The notes below the pieces were generated by a model. That model had not been told where the DNA came from. It did no database searches and worked only from the letters and a program-made list of their open reading frames with translations. Shown piece after piece: positions 1-14,000 of a stretch of DNA of 64,000 bases. The position numbers and the translations under genes are program-made. Numbering within the stretch: the first letter of the stretch is position 1; every line of letters begins with the position of its first letter. Source of the stretch: Liolophura sinensis (lineage: Eukaryota > Mollusca > Polyplacophora > Chitonida > Chitonidae); the NCBI RefSeq assembly GCF_032854445.1, contig NC_088295.1, positions 93,055,805-93,119,804 on the forward strand, read 5' to 3'.

Positions 1-1900
1 CACGCTATAGGCTGTAGGTCCCAGCCAGATACTGAACTATGTGTGGGCCTTACGGTACTGGTCCTAGACTAATGCTGGACTACATGGATGTGTGGAAATT
101 TGTTATGGTACAGTGTCCTAGACTAAAACTGTACCATGTGGGGACATTCCCTACGGTTCACGTCCCAGACTCATGTATACTATGTGGTTACATTCCTTAC
201 GGTAGAGGTCCCAGATTGACGTTATACTATTTAGGGACATTCGCTGCGGTACAGACTCCAGTGTGATGCTGTACTATGTGGGCACATTCCCTACGGTACA
301 GGTCCTAGGCTAATGCTGAGGACATTCCTCCCGGTACAGGTCTCAGACTAATACTGTACTATGGGGGACATTACTAACGGTACAGGCCCCCGACTGCTGC
401 TGAACTATGTGGCGAAATTCCTCTTGATAAAGGTCCCAAATTGACACTGTACTATGGCGGAAATTTCTGACCGTACGGGTTCCAGACTTGTGCTGTAGTA
501 CGTGGGTACATTCCTCACGGTAGAGGTCCCAAACTGATTTGTACTAGATAGGAACATGCCTCACGGTACAGGTCCCAGACTGATGCTGTACTATATTGGG
601 GCATTTATTACGGTATAGCACAGACACTGATGCTGAACTAGGTGGGGACAATCCTTACGGTCTAAGTCCCAGACTGAGGCTGTACTGTATTGCAGCATTC
701 ATTACGGTATAGCACAGACACTGATGCTGAACTAGGTGGGGACAATCCTTACGGTCAAACTGATTTGTACTAGATAGGAACATGCCTCACGGTACAGGTC
801 CCAGACTGATGCTGTACTATGTAAGGACATTCCTGACGGTACAGGTCCCAGGCTGATGTATACTATGTGGGAACATTCCTGACAGTACGGGTCCCAAACT
901 GATGTATACTATGTGGGGACATTCCTGACGGTACAGGTCCCAGGCTGATGTATACTATGTGGGAACATTAGTGACGGTGCAGATCCCAGACTGATGTATA
1001 CTATGTGGGAACATTAGTGACGGTACAGATCCCAGACTGATGTATACTATGTGGGGACATTCCTGACGGTACAGATCCCAGGCTGATGTATACTACGTGG
1101 GGACATTCCTGACGGTACAGATCCCAGGCTGGTGTATACTATGTGGGGACATTCCTGACGGTACAGATCCCAGGCTGGTGTATACTATGTGGGAACATTC
1201 CTGACGGTACAGGTCCCAGGCTGATGTATACTATGTGGGGACATTCCTAACGGTACAGATCCCAGGCTGATATATACTACGTGGGGACATTCCTGACGGT
1301 ACAGATCCCAGGCTGATGTATACTATGTGGGGACATTCCTGACGGTACAGATCCCAGGCTGATATATACTACGTGGGGACATTCCTGACGGTACAGATCC
1401 CAGGCTGATGTATACTATGTGGGGACATTCCTGACGGTACAGGTCCCAGGCTGATGTATACTATGTGGGAACATTCCTGACGGTACAGATCCCAGGCTGA
1501 TGTATACTATGTGGGGACATTCCTAACGGTACAGATCCCAGGCTGATATATACTACGTGGGGACATTCCTGACGGTACAGATCCCAGGCTGATGTATACT
1601 ATGTGGGGACATTCCTGACGGTACAGGTCCCAGGCTGATGTATACTATGTGGGAACATTCCTGACGGTACAGGTCCCAGGCTGATGTATACTATGTGGGG
1701 ACATCCCTGACGGTACGGATCCCAGGCTGATGTATACTGTGTGGGAACATTCCTGACGGTACAGGTCCCAGACTGATGTATACTATGTGGGAACATTCCT
1801 GACGGTACAGATCCCAGGCTGATGTATACTATGTGGGGACATTCCTGACGGTACAGATCCCAGGCTGATGTATACTATGTGGGGACATCCCTGACGGTAT
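1..1900. repeat. 46-bp minisatellite, about 41 copies
   Basis: The unit contains GATGTATACTATGTGGGGAC and CCTGACGGTACAG. Copies from about 800 to 1900 are very similar, while those from 1 to 800 are diverged and variable in length. It lies in the intron after gene A exon 16 and its edge is about 13 bp from that exon's donor. It extends beyond the left end of the window. Confidence 0.95.
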
Positions 1901-1912
1901 CCACCGACTTAC

Positions 1913-2044
1913 CTGGTTTATTGAGGTCTTTGAAGGGTAGACAAGATCCACAGCAAAAGTCTTCATTTAGAGGAGTGTAGCATCCGTGACTAGGTGATGA
2001 ATCTATTTGTGAACAATCGGGTATTTTGTTTCCGTACGGACAGT
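1913..2044 (-). CDS. Gene A exon 16: cysteine module 2
   Basis: 132 nt, phase 1 to 1, acceptor GCTATGACAG, donor GTAAGT. It encodes [15 protein letters not shown] and [14 protein letters not shown], a second copy of the exon 15 module. A 46-bp minisatellite begins about 13 bp beyond the donor. More modules may lie between the two exons or to the left. Confidence 0.78.
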
Positions 2045-5000
2045 CTGTCATAGCAAATAGAAACAGCAAAAGGATATCGTGAATCGCCAAATGACACAGT
2101 AACAATGACAAATGACACAGTAAAAACGACAGAGTAATATTGACAAAGTATTAATGACACAGTAACAATGACAAATGACACAGTAAAAATGACAGAGTAA
2201 TATTGACAAAGTATTAATGACACAGTAATAATGGCACATCTTGCTTAAGCAAGTCATGAATGTCTATATTATCAGATAAGCACTGCTGGCGGCGTCTAAT
2301 ACGTGGGAATGTAAAGGTAGCCACCCTCCTCGGAACGCTAACGATTAAAACAGTTTTACAGGATCAGACAATACCTGGCTAAATCATATTTTTAAATATA
2401 TGATTTCAGTTAATAAGAAGTAAAATAAAAAGATACTGTCGAGCAAGAGGCTGGTGTTAATGGAGTGAAAAGTTTATCCAATAAAGCACAAAGCTTTCAG
2501 ATTGCGTGGCTGCTTCTGTGAGGTAGTGCTTATTATTTCACTACGGACGCTGATAATATTGGACAAGATATAGTACACACAAGATATCGTTTGCAACGCT
2601 CACACGATGGGCCATTTTACGTAGAGCGCTGTGGTACATGTCTCCGTCATTTACTGACCACATCAGATGCGAAGACAGTCTAGTTACCACCCGTGCAACA
2701 TTCAACAACGGTATGACAAATTATGTCAGACAGTAACATATTGTCTCGGTCCAAACAGCACCAAATACACAAAACTGGTGTTGTTGTTCATTTTAGTGGG
2801 TAGTAAGCTGTTTGTGAAAAACTAATGTCGGAGTAAGGTGGTACGTAAGACGATGTCTCATTGGTAACGTTGATTTTACTAGTGTCGGAGTAAGGTGGTG
2901 CGCAAAACGATGTCTCACTGGTAACGTTGATCTTACTAGTGTCGGAGTAAGGTGCAGCGCAAAACGATGTCTCACTGGTAACGTCGATCTTACTAGTGTC
3001 GGAGTAAGGTGGTGCGCAAAACCATGTCTCACTGGTAACGTCGATCTTACTAGTGTCGGAGTAAGGTGGTACGCAAGACGATGTCTCACTGGTAACGTTC
3101 AATCGTGATAAGTTTTTCTTTCCATTCATCCGGACAAGTAATTTCATTGGCTCATTTGTTATTTTTTTGGAAAACCGGAAATGTGTTTTCCACATTATTT
3201 AAAAAGAAAGTCGATCTACTTTATGGTTTATAACTGTATACATGTGACAAACAGCGTGCAGGCAAATATATTTTTTACCAGAATCAAATCGAGAAAGAAG
3301 GCTTTATTTAAAAGCGACAATGTTGACGATGAAGAAGAAAAAGAAGGGCTAGGGAATTGTTATGAACACACTGATATGGCGTCACATTACTTAGATGTGT
3401 TTCGTAAGGGCCACCATACTTAATCTCATTATATTCGCTTTTTATAACCCACAGAACAAATTCAGAAAAGCTGAATGACAGTAGTTTTGTGAACCATTTA
3501 GCCTGGCATCGATTTGGTCTCATCATTTATGTTCACGTTGAATTTGTGCAAATGTTCCTTGTTGGGCTTAGATTTATTTATTTCCTGACCAGTTTTTCAA
3601 CACTGAAATCTGTGGATCTACTTCGTGGAAAAGTCACCAGCATGCACAGACCTCCAGAGACCGCGATCTTAATCTGGACACGCCAGTCTAACCCGTGCAT
3701 CTACCTGTACGCGCGATTTGCACTGGGTCCCTGGCCAACAGGCCAACAGAACCCTCCTGCAGTGACGTGCATGGCAATCGAGAAACGGCCGTGGGTGATT
3801 CTTGTAAGTGGCGGTATTGTACCAACAGATCAGTGGGTGGAGGAAATAGGATCGTTCAAATCCGTGCCTCATTTTCAGGACAGCACCTACAAATGGTAAG
3901 TCACGTGATCTTTCATCACAGCGTTAAATAGGCGTGAATAACCGAGGCAAAACGTTCTCGATACCGGCGACTTGCTGAAGCTGTGTAAAGGTCATCTTCC
4001 ACCAAACTGTTATTGTTTTGCAAAAAAAAAATGCCAGTTTAAGATATTTGAATGCCATATTTACCCTCCTTAAACTGCCAACATCGAAAGGTCACCCGCT
4101 ACACACACACACGCACACATCCTCCCCCTTGATCCACATTGATGTCGTCACACGTATAAACCGCACACATACACACAAATCGCACACACGTACAAATGGC
4201 GTCCCCATGACCCACATTGGCGCCGTTACATATACAAAGCGCACGGATACACACGAACCGCACACACGCGCACATACCTGGATTGCCGCTGTAGGCAGCA
4301 GGACAAGCTGTACAACATCGACTGAGATAAAATTCGGTGTAGCAGTGCCTCGCCTGTGAGGACGTGATATTGGCACAAGTTGTTGAATCGCTGAATATTT
4401 CAAGAGAATCTCCCCATGGACAGGAATCTGAAAAAGGTTAAAATTTGACTGCTTTTGTAAGCGACAACAGAGTTTGAGGATGGGACTTAATATTTAACAT
4501 TAAATAACTAGATATCTTGCCGTTGTTGTGCTAAAACTGAACTCACCCAAGGTTGATGGCGCCTCGTCGTCTGCCACACAAACACCGTCTATACACCACT
4601 GAAACATGAGAAAAGACTGTTTTGTGGGAAGCAATACGAGTCTGAGAGGCAACGACAGTATCAGAAGTACTGAAAACCCGAGATACGATATAAGGTGGCG
4701 AGACACAGAAAGTCGGGACTCGTGGTAATGAAATAACGACATGACGAGAGTCAAAGAGACAGCGAAAATCCGACAGACGATGAAAATTCGAAGCAAGCAC
4801 AAGAGACAATTTTAGTGGGAGATGCAACGTAGGTTCACCAGTCAGCGAAATCCCAGGAGACAATGAGAATCCGAGACCGAGCGAAAGCTCAAAATATTGT
4901 GAGAGACAGCGTAAGTCCGAGAGACACTTATTAAAGTTATATTAAAATGTGCAAACTGTATATCTTGAGAGATGTAGCCTATAGATGCACAGGCCTATTA

Positions 5001-8000
5001 TATGTCAAGACAATATGCGACAAGCAGTTGGGGTGAATAGGTTTCTTAAAGAAGATGCGTAGAAAAGTCAATACACTTTCACTGTTGGAGAAAATGCGCT
5101 TATCTGGATCTACCTGAAAGAAGACAGTGCATGTGCGAAGACAGCCTGTGCCGATTTGCCAAGGCTGTTTGTTTGTTATTTCAAGGCAAAAGCGTAGGCT
5201 GCAGCTCTGTGGTTTGGTAGCGGTTATATTCCCAGATAGTCCCCATTCATATGACTGTAGATAGAAAACTTGATCGTAGCTCAAATCTGCTGTAACGTAC
5301 ATGTAGCTGCAACTGCACGTCTTAGAGGCCAAACTGTAATGCAAGCTTTCGAGCGTCCATAGATTTCGAGTCACAGGGCATTGAAATTACATCACTAGAA
5401 AATAGTTTCTTGTCTACATACCAAACATCTTCAAAGATAGATAAAAAGTGAACAATGCAGATTCGCCCTCTAGAGTCTCAAACATTTCAAAATTCAAAAA
5501 ACAAAAAAACAAAAACAAAAAAACAAAAACCGTCGTATAAGTGAAAAAAGTGCGGCGTAAAACACCAATCAAATAAAAAAAATTAAAAACATGTCGTCAC
5601 CTCTTGCTTAAATAAGTCGTCATTTGATTGTTTATTAAATGTTATCACAACACGGCAGGCTGTTACTCTAAACCAGTGACATCGAATAAAATGCAACTAA
5701 CATCACAGCATTTTTCTTTTACCTACATGTAAACCTGCTTATGCCTTGTTTATGGCGTTTTTACTTTTAAGGATGTTCGTGAACAGTCAGAATAAAACCT
5801 GACTGAGCTAAATTGACAAGATGCATTACTTTAAGGGTTACACACAACCATTTGCCAGCTGCCAGGTTTCTTCCCACTAAATTCCCACTCCCATTTTAAT
5901 TTACTCGACAAATTTAAATAGTCTTGAGTACGGCATAAAACCCCAATCAAATATAAATTTATAAAGAACGAAAGTCAACAAAATGAACGAAATTGCACAT
6001 ATGTATGCGAGAAATGTAAAAAATACGAATATGAGATGTTTTGGTGTCATTTTAACGTGCGTTTTGAACTTTAGCCGAAGGCACTTGGAGTCACTTGGAG
6101 AATTTGGAATAATTTGCGTGATGTCACGAGTACATAGCTGATCCAAGTGTTTAGCTCGCCATATGTATGGCAAGGAAATACTGTTAAATAACACAAATAC
6201 ATTTCGAACCTGGATAACCTGCCTTATACAACATAAAATACCATAAAGCCTATGACCGTTGTTAACCTGCCTTATACAACATAAAATACCATAAAGCCTA
6301 TGACCCTGGATAACTTGCCTTATACAACATAAAATACCATAAAGCCTATGACCCTTGATAACTTGCCCTATACAACATAAAATACCATAAACTCTATGAC
6401 CGTTATTAACCTGCCTTATACAACATAAAATACCATAAAGCCTATGACCCTGGATAACTTGCTTATACAACATAAAATACCATAAAGCCTATGACCCCTT
6501 GATAGCCTGCCTTATACAACATAAAATACCATAAACTCTATGACCGTTGTTAACCTGCCTTGTACAACATAAAATACCATAAAGCCTATGACCCTGGATA
6601 ACCTGCCTTATACAACATAAAATACCATAAAGCCTATGACCCTGGATAACCTGCCTTATACAACATAAAATACCATAAAGCCTATGACCCTGGATAACCT
6701 GCCTTATACAACATAAAATACCATAAACTCTATGACCCTTGATAACTTGCCTTATACAACATAAAATACCATAAAGCCTATGACCCTGGATAACCTGCCT
6801 TATACAACATAAAATACCATAAAGCCTATGACCCTTGATAACCTGCCTTATACAACATAAAATACCATAAAGCCTATGACCCTTGATAACTTGCCTTATA
6901 CAACATAAAATACCATAAAGCCTATGACCCTTGATAACCTGCCTTATACAACATAAAATACCATAAAGCCTATGACCCTGGATAACCTGCCTTATACAAC
7001 ATAAAATACCATAAAGCCTATGACCCTTGATAACCTGCCTTATACAACATAAAATACCATAAAGCCTATGACCCTGGATAAGCTGCCTTATACAACATAA
7101 AATACCATAAAGCCTATGACCCTGGATAACCTGCCTTATACAACATAAAATACCATAAAGCCTTTATGATATTCCATTACACTGATTGATTGTCTTTATA
7201 TTTATACAGGTGTAATTCTACATTTGGTTTTCGATTGAATTACAGATTTTAACGCCTTAAACGATCCAAAATCTATCATCTGCTACGAAAGTTGTAACGT
7301 GTATTGTATAAAACGCGTTAATTGTTCTGTATTTGGAATGACAGGGTATTAAGAAGATGTAGGCCAACTTGTCTTTCGTCGCGTGAAAGTGTAACTCTTC
7401 TGATGGCAACAATATGGGAATTCTAATTTGGCTCAGTTGTCTGTTCTGCATACAAAGGTTGTATTTCATATAGTCTATTTTTATGACATGGTGTAGACGA
7501 TACCACTGTGGTGTAATTATAAGACGGACCTTATATGGCGCGTCCCCATTACTAGGCCCCGATCGTCAGCGGTGCAAGTTATCTCCAAAATCACTCATAC
7601 ACACCACTAAAATGACATTTCGTTTGTGACACTCAACACTATCAGCTGTTAACAGTAATATACTGGACAATTATAATATTGCAAAGAAAATGGAGTTAAA
7701 ATACTTTCTCTAATTTATAATGTGAAACACCGTAAGTTTGTTTTTTCCATAGGGTGACCTCACAATTATTAAAAATCAAATGAAATACTGGAAAATAAGC
7801 GGAGTTGAGTATGATTTGACGGAGAGGGACACCAGTTATCTAATGCCTCATCGACTTTATTTTCCAGCCCTGCTTGGACACCAGCATGTTTGAAATTGTT
7901 TCAGGTTTTGGTATAATAGAACCATGAACTTTATTTTATCACTAAGAGCCATATGATCTCACGATCTTCAGAGTCAGATGTTTGGAAATTCTGTTATTAT

Positions 8001-11000
8001 AAGATAATGCAAACAAAGGCCTTTCGTCAGCGTAGGCAATTGTTTGGGTGTATCTCGGTGTCTTCACTGGAATAGCGTTATTTGGCAGGAATGGATAGTG
8101 TCGCAGACACAACTCCACAAACTCACCTTCTTATCCCCACAGGACGTGCCCCTAGCTGGGAAGATTTTCCGACAGCTGCTGCTTCCGGGTACAGAACAGT
8201 ACACTCCCGTACAGGAATCTGGGTACGTTGTTACATTGTAAAATTGCTGTGTAGAAAAGGCAATTATGTCTCATGAGAGCGTATATAGCACACAATGTCT
8301 TTATGTTTCAATGTCTTTCTCATGTTCACTGGCAGAGAAAACTGGAAAGAGTCCCGAGGAAATCGTCATGCCCCCCTCCCCCACCCCTCTATATCAGTGA
8401 AACTGACAAAATTCCCGAGTGAAAGCCGCCGCTTGTTCCAACACGTAACAGTTGGAATCTTTCCGCCAGCGAAAACTACTGCAACATAAGACGTGCTAAT
8501 GATTTTCAAAAGCAGATACAAGACGAATCGAACAAGAAATTCTGCCATGGACGTACCCGACATGCGTAGGACTCACTTCCCAACGTATATTTACACTGTG
8601 TGTCTATACTGTAAAACTGTCCCGGCTGCGTTTCCAACAATGGAGCCAACGTAGAACTGTCATCACCAACGTAAGCAAACAGTTTGTATCACTCCTAAAG
8701 GACAAAGAAAAAAAGACAAATAACACAAAATATGTCTGATCTTAAGCGAGTAACAACATTTAATGATGATATTCATGAAATTAGTTTACACTGCAATGTA
8801 GTTTCTCTGAACTGAAGGCTGCTCTGACGTTTCAAATCAACAGATGTGTTCCAGTCGCCGTGTTCGAGTGGAGCAGGCGCTCAACAAAGTTCAGAAGAAC
8901 TGGAAATTAGTCACTGAATTTGAAAGAGTTCTGTATCAACATTGGAGTTGATCGTATCACCTTTATTATAGACATTGCTCAAATGGTTAATATTTAACAT
9001 GTGTGGTATTTAGAGCAGCATAATGTCTGAGCATGAGGGACCAGTCGTTGTGAGTTCATTTCCATGCCGACTCTCTCATGTCCATTCTGGCTTCCTCTCC
9101 GGTCATGCGAGGAAAGTTAAGGCAGCAATCTGCGTATGGTTGTGGGTTTCCGCCAGGCTCTGCCCGGTTTCCTCTCATCACAGTGCTAGCCACCGTCGTA
9201 TAAGTGAAATATTCAAGAGTATGGCATAAAACACCAATGAAAAACATAAATTTTACATGTATCTTACTTAGAACCTATCTGTATTTACCCTCGGCATATA
9301 TTTAACTTTGCACCTCTGTAATGACTAGTGCAATTCGGCTTATATGTTATTTAATTTGTTTGGTTGGTGCTTTACGCCGAACTCAGGTATATTTCACTTA
9401 TCCGACGGCAGCCAGTATTATGGTTAGAGGAAACTGGGCAGAGCCTGGAAAAAACCCACGACCATCCGCAGGTTGCTGTCAGACCTTTCCACTTACGACT
9501 GGAAAGAAAGCCAGCATGAGCTGCACTTGAACTTACAGCTACCGCATTGGCTTCTGGGTCATTACGCTGCCCTAGCGCGAACCAAATGAGCCACGGAGGC
9601 CCCTATATGTCATGTGTGATTGGCGTTAAATACAAACAAGAATAAAATAAAGTGCAAATAACAATCATAAGAAGATAATGTTAATTTCAATTGTGAAATT
9701 TTACATTAACAATTTACAGGAAATGCAGAAATAAAACCATTTGTCATAATTCAGAAAAATACTAGGCCTGTGATCGGACACTCCGCCTTGGATAAGTTAC
9801 CATACTCGCCGAGCAGGCGAGGAATACAGGCCTATATTGTCTTTATACCTACAGAGTCAAGAAGTCACGTGACAAATATATGCCTACTGGGTCAAGAGAC
9901 GCACATGCCACTTGAACTTTCTTTTATTCTCTCTAATACATGTATTACATGATCAAGGACGTGAAATAGGCTAAATATATGAATCATACCGAAGGTCGAT
10001 ACTCGCGAATCCCCGAAATTAACAAATGAAGTAATAAAAGCGTAAGGATAGTACAGCATTGGTCGAGTTTTTGACCTTTTTTCAGGATGAAATGCAAAGC
10101 TTACATCTCTCTTTGTTTTTTTTTAAAAGTGACGCTATGATTTTGCGTTTCTGATTTTGTGTTGCTGCTAGTTAGATTTCCAGTCCACTTTGGCGGCGTT
10201 TGCACATCCTTCCACAACACGTAAATATTTTGTGTTGTTCAAATCAAAACAAAATTCTCGAATATGGCCAACCAATCAGTCAAGCAATCAATCAACCGAA
10301 CAATCAATCAATCAGTCTCAATTACATCGGGACAGTACAGTAGAGATTTATAATGAACTTACGTATCCAGACTATTTATATACGTCCTGAAGTAGTCCAC
10401 AGAGCAGTTAGAGAAGTGCCAGGGATTCCGCGGGTTGACGGTGGAGGCACCACTGGAGGCGGCCATGATGAAGTGGTCATTTAACGAGCATCCGTTATTG
10501 TCTTCTCCGTCATGGCGGGCGCCCATACTGAAAGCAAACCACAGATCCTTCTTATTTTAAGTACTAGTATTTTGGCAAAAACATAGGAGTATTCCTCGGT
10601 TGTTACTTTCTCCTTCCTAAAGCAATGATGAGAAAAAAAAATATTCTGCGAACATTTCTCTTAAATCATTTGCACAGTGGCAATGAAATCTTTAATGATC
10701 ACGCTGTGGGAAAATAAAAAAAATGCTTTAATCCTAACCATAAACAGCCAGAAATTAACATATTGAACGTCTCACGCCTTGTGAAACTTTGCCTATACCA
10801 GAAAGGTCAGGCATAGATATATTCTAGTATTTTTCATCGGTTTAAGGAAAATTAAACGCTTCAAAATAGTTTGAAAACTTTTCAACTCCTTACCTATGGC
10901 CTAGCTCATGAGCAGCTATCTCGGCGGTGATAAAGTCAAACAGGTCTTCACACACAGACACTCCTTCAGCAGTACACACTCGGGACAAGTACGCCAGACC

Positions 11001-14000
11001 TGCGCAGTGGAGTGATTGGTATAGTGAAAGGCATTACTGACGCGATGTCAGCGCTGTCTACAAATTGAACGGACTGATATTTGACCTACCGGTACCCATA
11101 CAACCTACTGTCAAACAAGCAAACTTACCGGCTGTTGATGTAGATCCATCCAGCGTGTATTCTGCCCTAGAAAGAAAAGGTATCAGGGTGTAAGTCGTTA
11201 TTATAAAATATTTTGCTAAAAGGAAATTAACATCAGAGACGCTGCATGTGCCAAGACATCAACTGATTACACACACGACTTATAAGGCATAATGTAGCAA
11301 GACATTTGGATACACACTCGACTTACAGGACATGATACGACAAGACATCAGTTGATTACACACTCGACTTACAGGACTTGATGCGACAAGACATCAGTTC
11401 ATTACACACTTGACTAAAAAGCATGATGCGACAAGACATCAGTTGATTACACACTCGACTTACAAGGCATAATGCGACATGACATCAGTTGATTACTCAA
11501 CAGACTTACAGGACATGATGCAACAAGACATTCAGTTGATTTCACACCCAATTCACAAGATATGATGCGACAAGACATCAGTTGATTACACACTCGACTT
11601 ACAGGACATGATGCGACAAAACATCAGTTGATTCCACACTCGACTTACAGGGCATGAAGCGACAAGATATCACTTGATTACACACTCGACTTACAGGACA
11701 TGATACGACAAGACATCAGTTGATTAGACACTCGACTTACAGGACTTGATGCGACAAGACATCAGTTCATTACACACTTGACTAAAAAGCATGATGCGAC
11801 AAAACATCAGTTGATTACACACTCGACTTACAAGGCATAATGCGACATGACATCAGTTGATTACTCAACAGACTTACAGGGCATGATGCGACAAGACATT
11901 CAGTTGATTACACACTCGACTTACAAAGCATAATGCGACATGACATCAGTTGATTACACATTCGACTTACAGGACATGATGCGACAAGACATTAGTTAAT
12001 CTCACACCCAACTTACAAGACATGATGCGACAAGGCATCAGTTGATTACACACTGAACAAAAAGGACGTCATGCGACAAGACATCAGTTGATTACACACT
12101 CGACTTACAGGACATGATGCGACAAGACATCAGTTGATTACACACTCGACTTACAAGGCATGATGTGACGTCAGTTGATTGAACACCCGGCTTACAGGAC
12201 ATACTACGATAAGACAATTTTCTGACAAACTGGACTACAGATCTTCAAATTAATTCCACAGATACATTTTATTAAGCTTTTATATGATTTTCCCAATTTG
12301 CGTATGTGACATACACCGACATTGTTATAATCTCAGCTAGCGCTTGTCAGCTTCAGGGTACAACGTGAGCTACATGTACCTTAATAGTTGTCCCACGCAG
12401 GTTTATTTTCAGTTAAGTCATTTTTTCAGTCATTAGCACACCAGTTACTTAAATACCCAAGTCATTCTAAAAAACACTCAAAACGGTGATATTTTAAAAG
12501 GAATAAAATACTTTGTAAACAGCATGGCGTGGTCGTAATCGGTCATGATCTGATTTCCATTCGCTTCCATCCACAACTGAAAACTCTGGAGTGATTCGCC
12601 AGCATCCACCAGAGGTCGATCTCCGTCGTTTGCATTCTCTGATTTTAAGGTCGATGTGAATGGTGATTCAGCGTCAGTCTATAATACACAAAGCCAAAAC
12701 TAAGCATAAACACACCAATACTGATTTACAACAGACGCCGGAAGTAGATTCCGCAACGTTAAGAAGTGAAATTCATTTGCTCAAATGTAATAAAACACAG
12801 AACAAAAACATACTGTACGAATCATGCAATTTGATCTATCGAGATTCGATTTTTTTTGTGGAACTGTATATACATCTTAGCATCACAGCTAATACGTGGT
12901 GTTAATACGAATAATAAAACTGACTATTATTACTGACTATTAAACTATTTATATGCAGGTACGGTACACAATAACAAGGCTTATGGATGAAAGGCTTTGC
13001 TAATCAGGCTTTAGCGTAGTGGGTACTGTACGCAAAAACCATTCTTATGGAAGAATAGTCTTGCTAATCAGGCTTAAGCGTAGTGGGTACTGTACGCAAA
13101 AACCATTCTTACGGATGAAAGGCCTTGCTAATCAGGCTTTAGCGTAGTGGGTACTGAACGCAAAAACCATTCTTATGGAAGAATAGCCTTGCTAATCAGG
13201 CTTTAGCGTAGTGGGTACTGTACGTAAAAACCATTCTTATGGAAGAATAGCCTTGCTAATCAGGCTTAAGCGTAGTGGGTACTGAACGCAAAAACCATTC
13301 TTACGGATGAAAGGCCTTGCTAATCAGGCTTTAGCGTAATGGGTACTGTACATAATATCTATGCTTATGGATGAAAGGCCTTGCTAATCAGGCATTAGCG
13401 TTGTGGGTACTGTACATAATATCTATGCTTATGGATGAAAGGCCTTGCTAATCAGGCTTAAGCGTTGTGGATACTGTACACAGTAGCTATGCTTATGGAT
13501 GAAAGGCCTTGCTAATCAGGCTTAAGCGTTGTAGGTACTGTACACAATAACCATGCTTATGGATGAAAGGCCTTGCTAATCAGGCTTACGCGTTGTAGGT
13601 ACTGTACATAATATCTATGCTTATGGATGAAAGGCCTAGCTAATCAGGCTTACGCGTAGTGGGTACTGTACATAATATCTATGCTTATGGATGAAAGGCC
13701 TTGCTAATCAGGCTTACGCGTAGTGGATACTGTACACAATAACTATGCTTATGGATGAAAGGCCTTGCTAATCAGACTTAAGCGTAGTGGGTACTGTACA
13801 TAATATCTATGCTTATGGATGAAAGGCCTTGCTAATCAGGCTTAAGCGTTGTAGGTACTGTATATAATATCTATGCTTATGGATGAAAGGCCTTGCTAAT
13901 CAGGCTTAAGCGTAGTGGGTACTGTACATAATATCTATGCTTATGGATGAAAGGCCTTGCTAATCAGGCTTAAGCGTAGTGGGTACTGTACATAATATCT

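Larger units (their letters stand above)
4599..6194. other. Intron between gene A exons 14 and 13, unique part
   Basis: AT-rich intron with A-rich runs near 5490-5580. It contains two short SINE tail fragments (5529-5577 and 5918-5953). A 131-codon minus frame at 4979-5374 has no recognisable domain. Confidence 0.5.

Noticed and set aside
4979-5374. 131-codon minus-strand frame with several cysteines, between gene A exons 14 and 13
   Set aside because: Exons 13 and 14 join directly in phase across a well-known motif (CGDKK-WC), and this frame has no matching domain or pair of splice sites.
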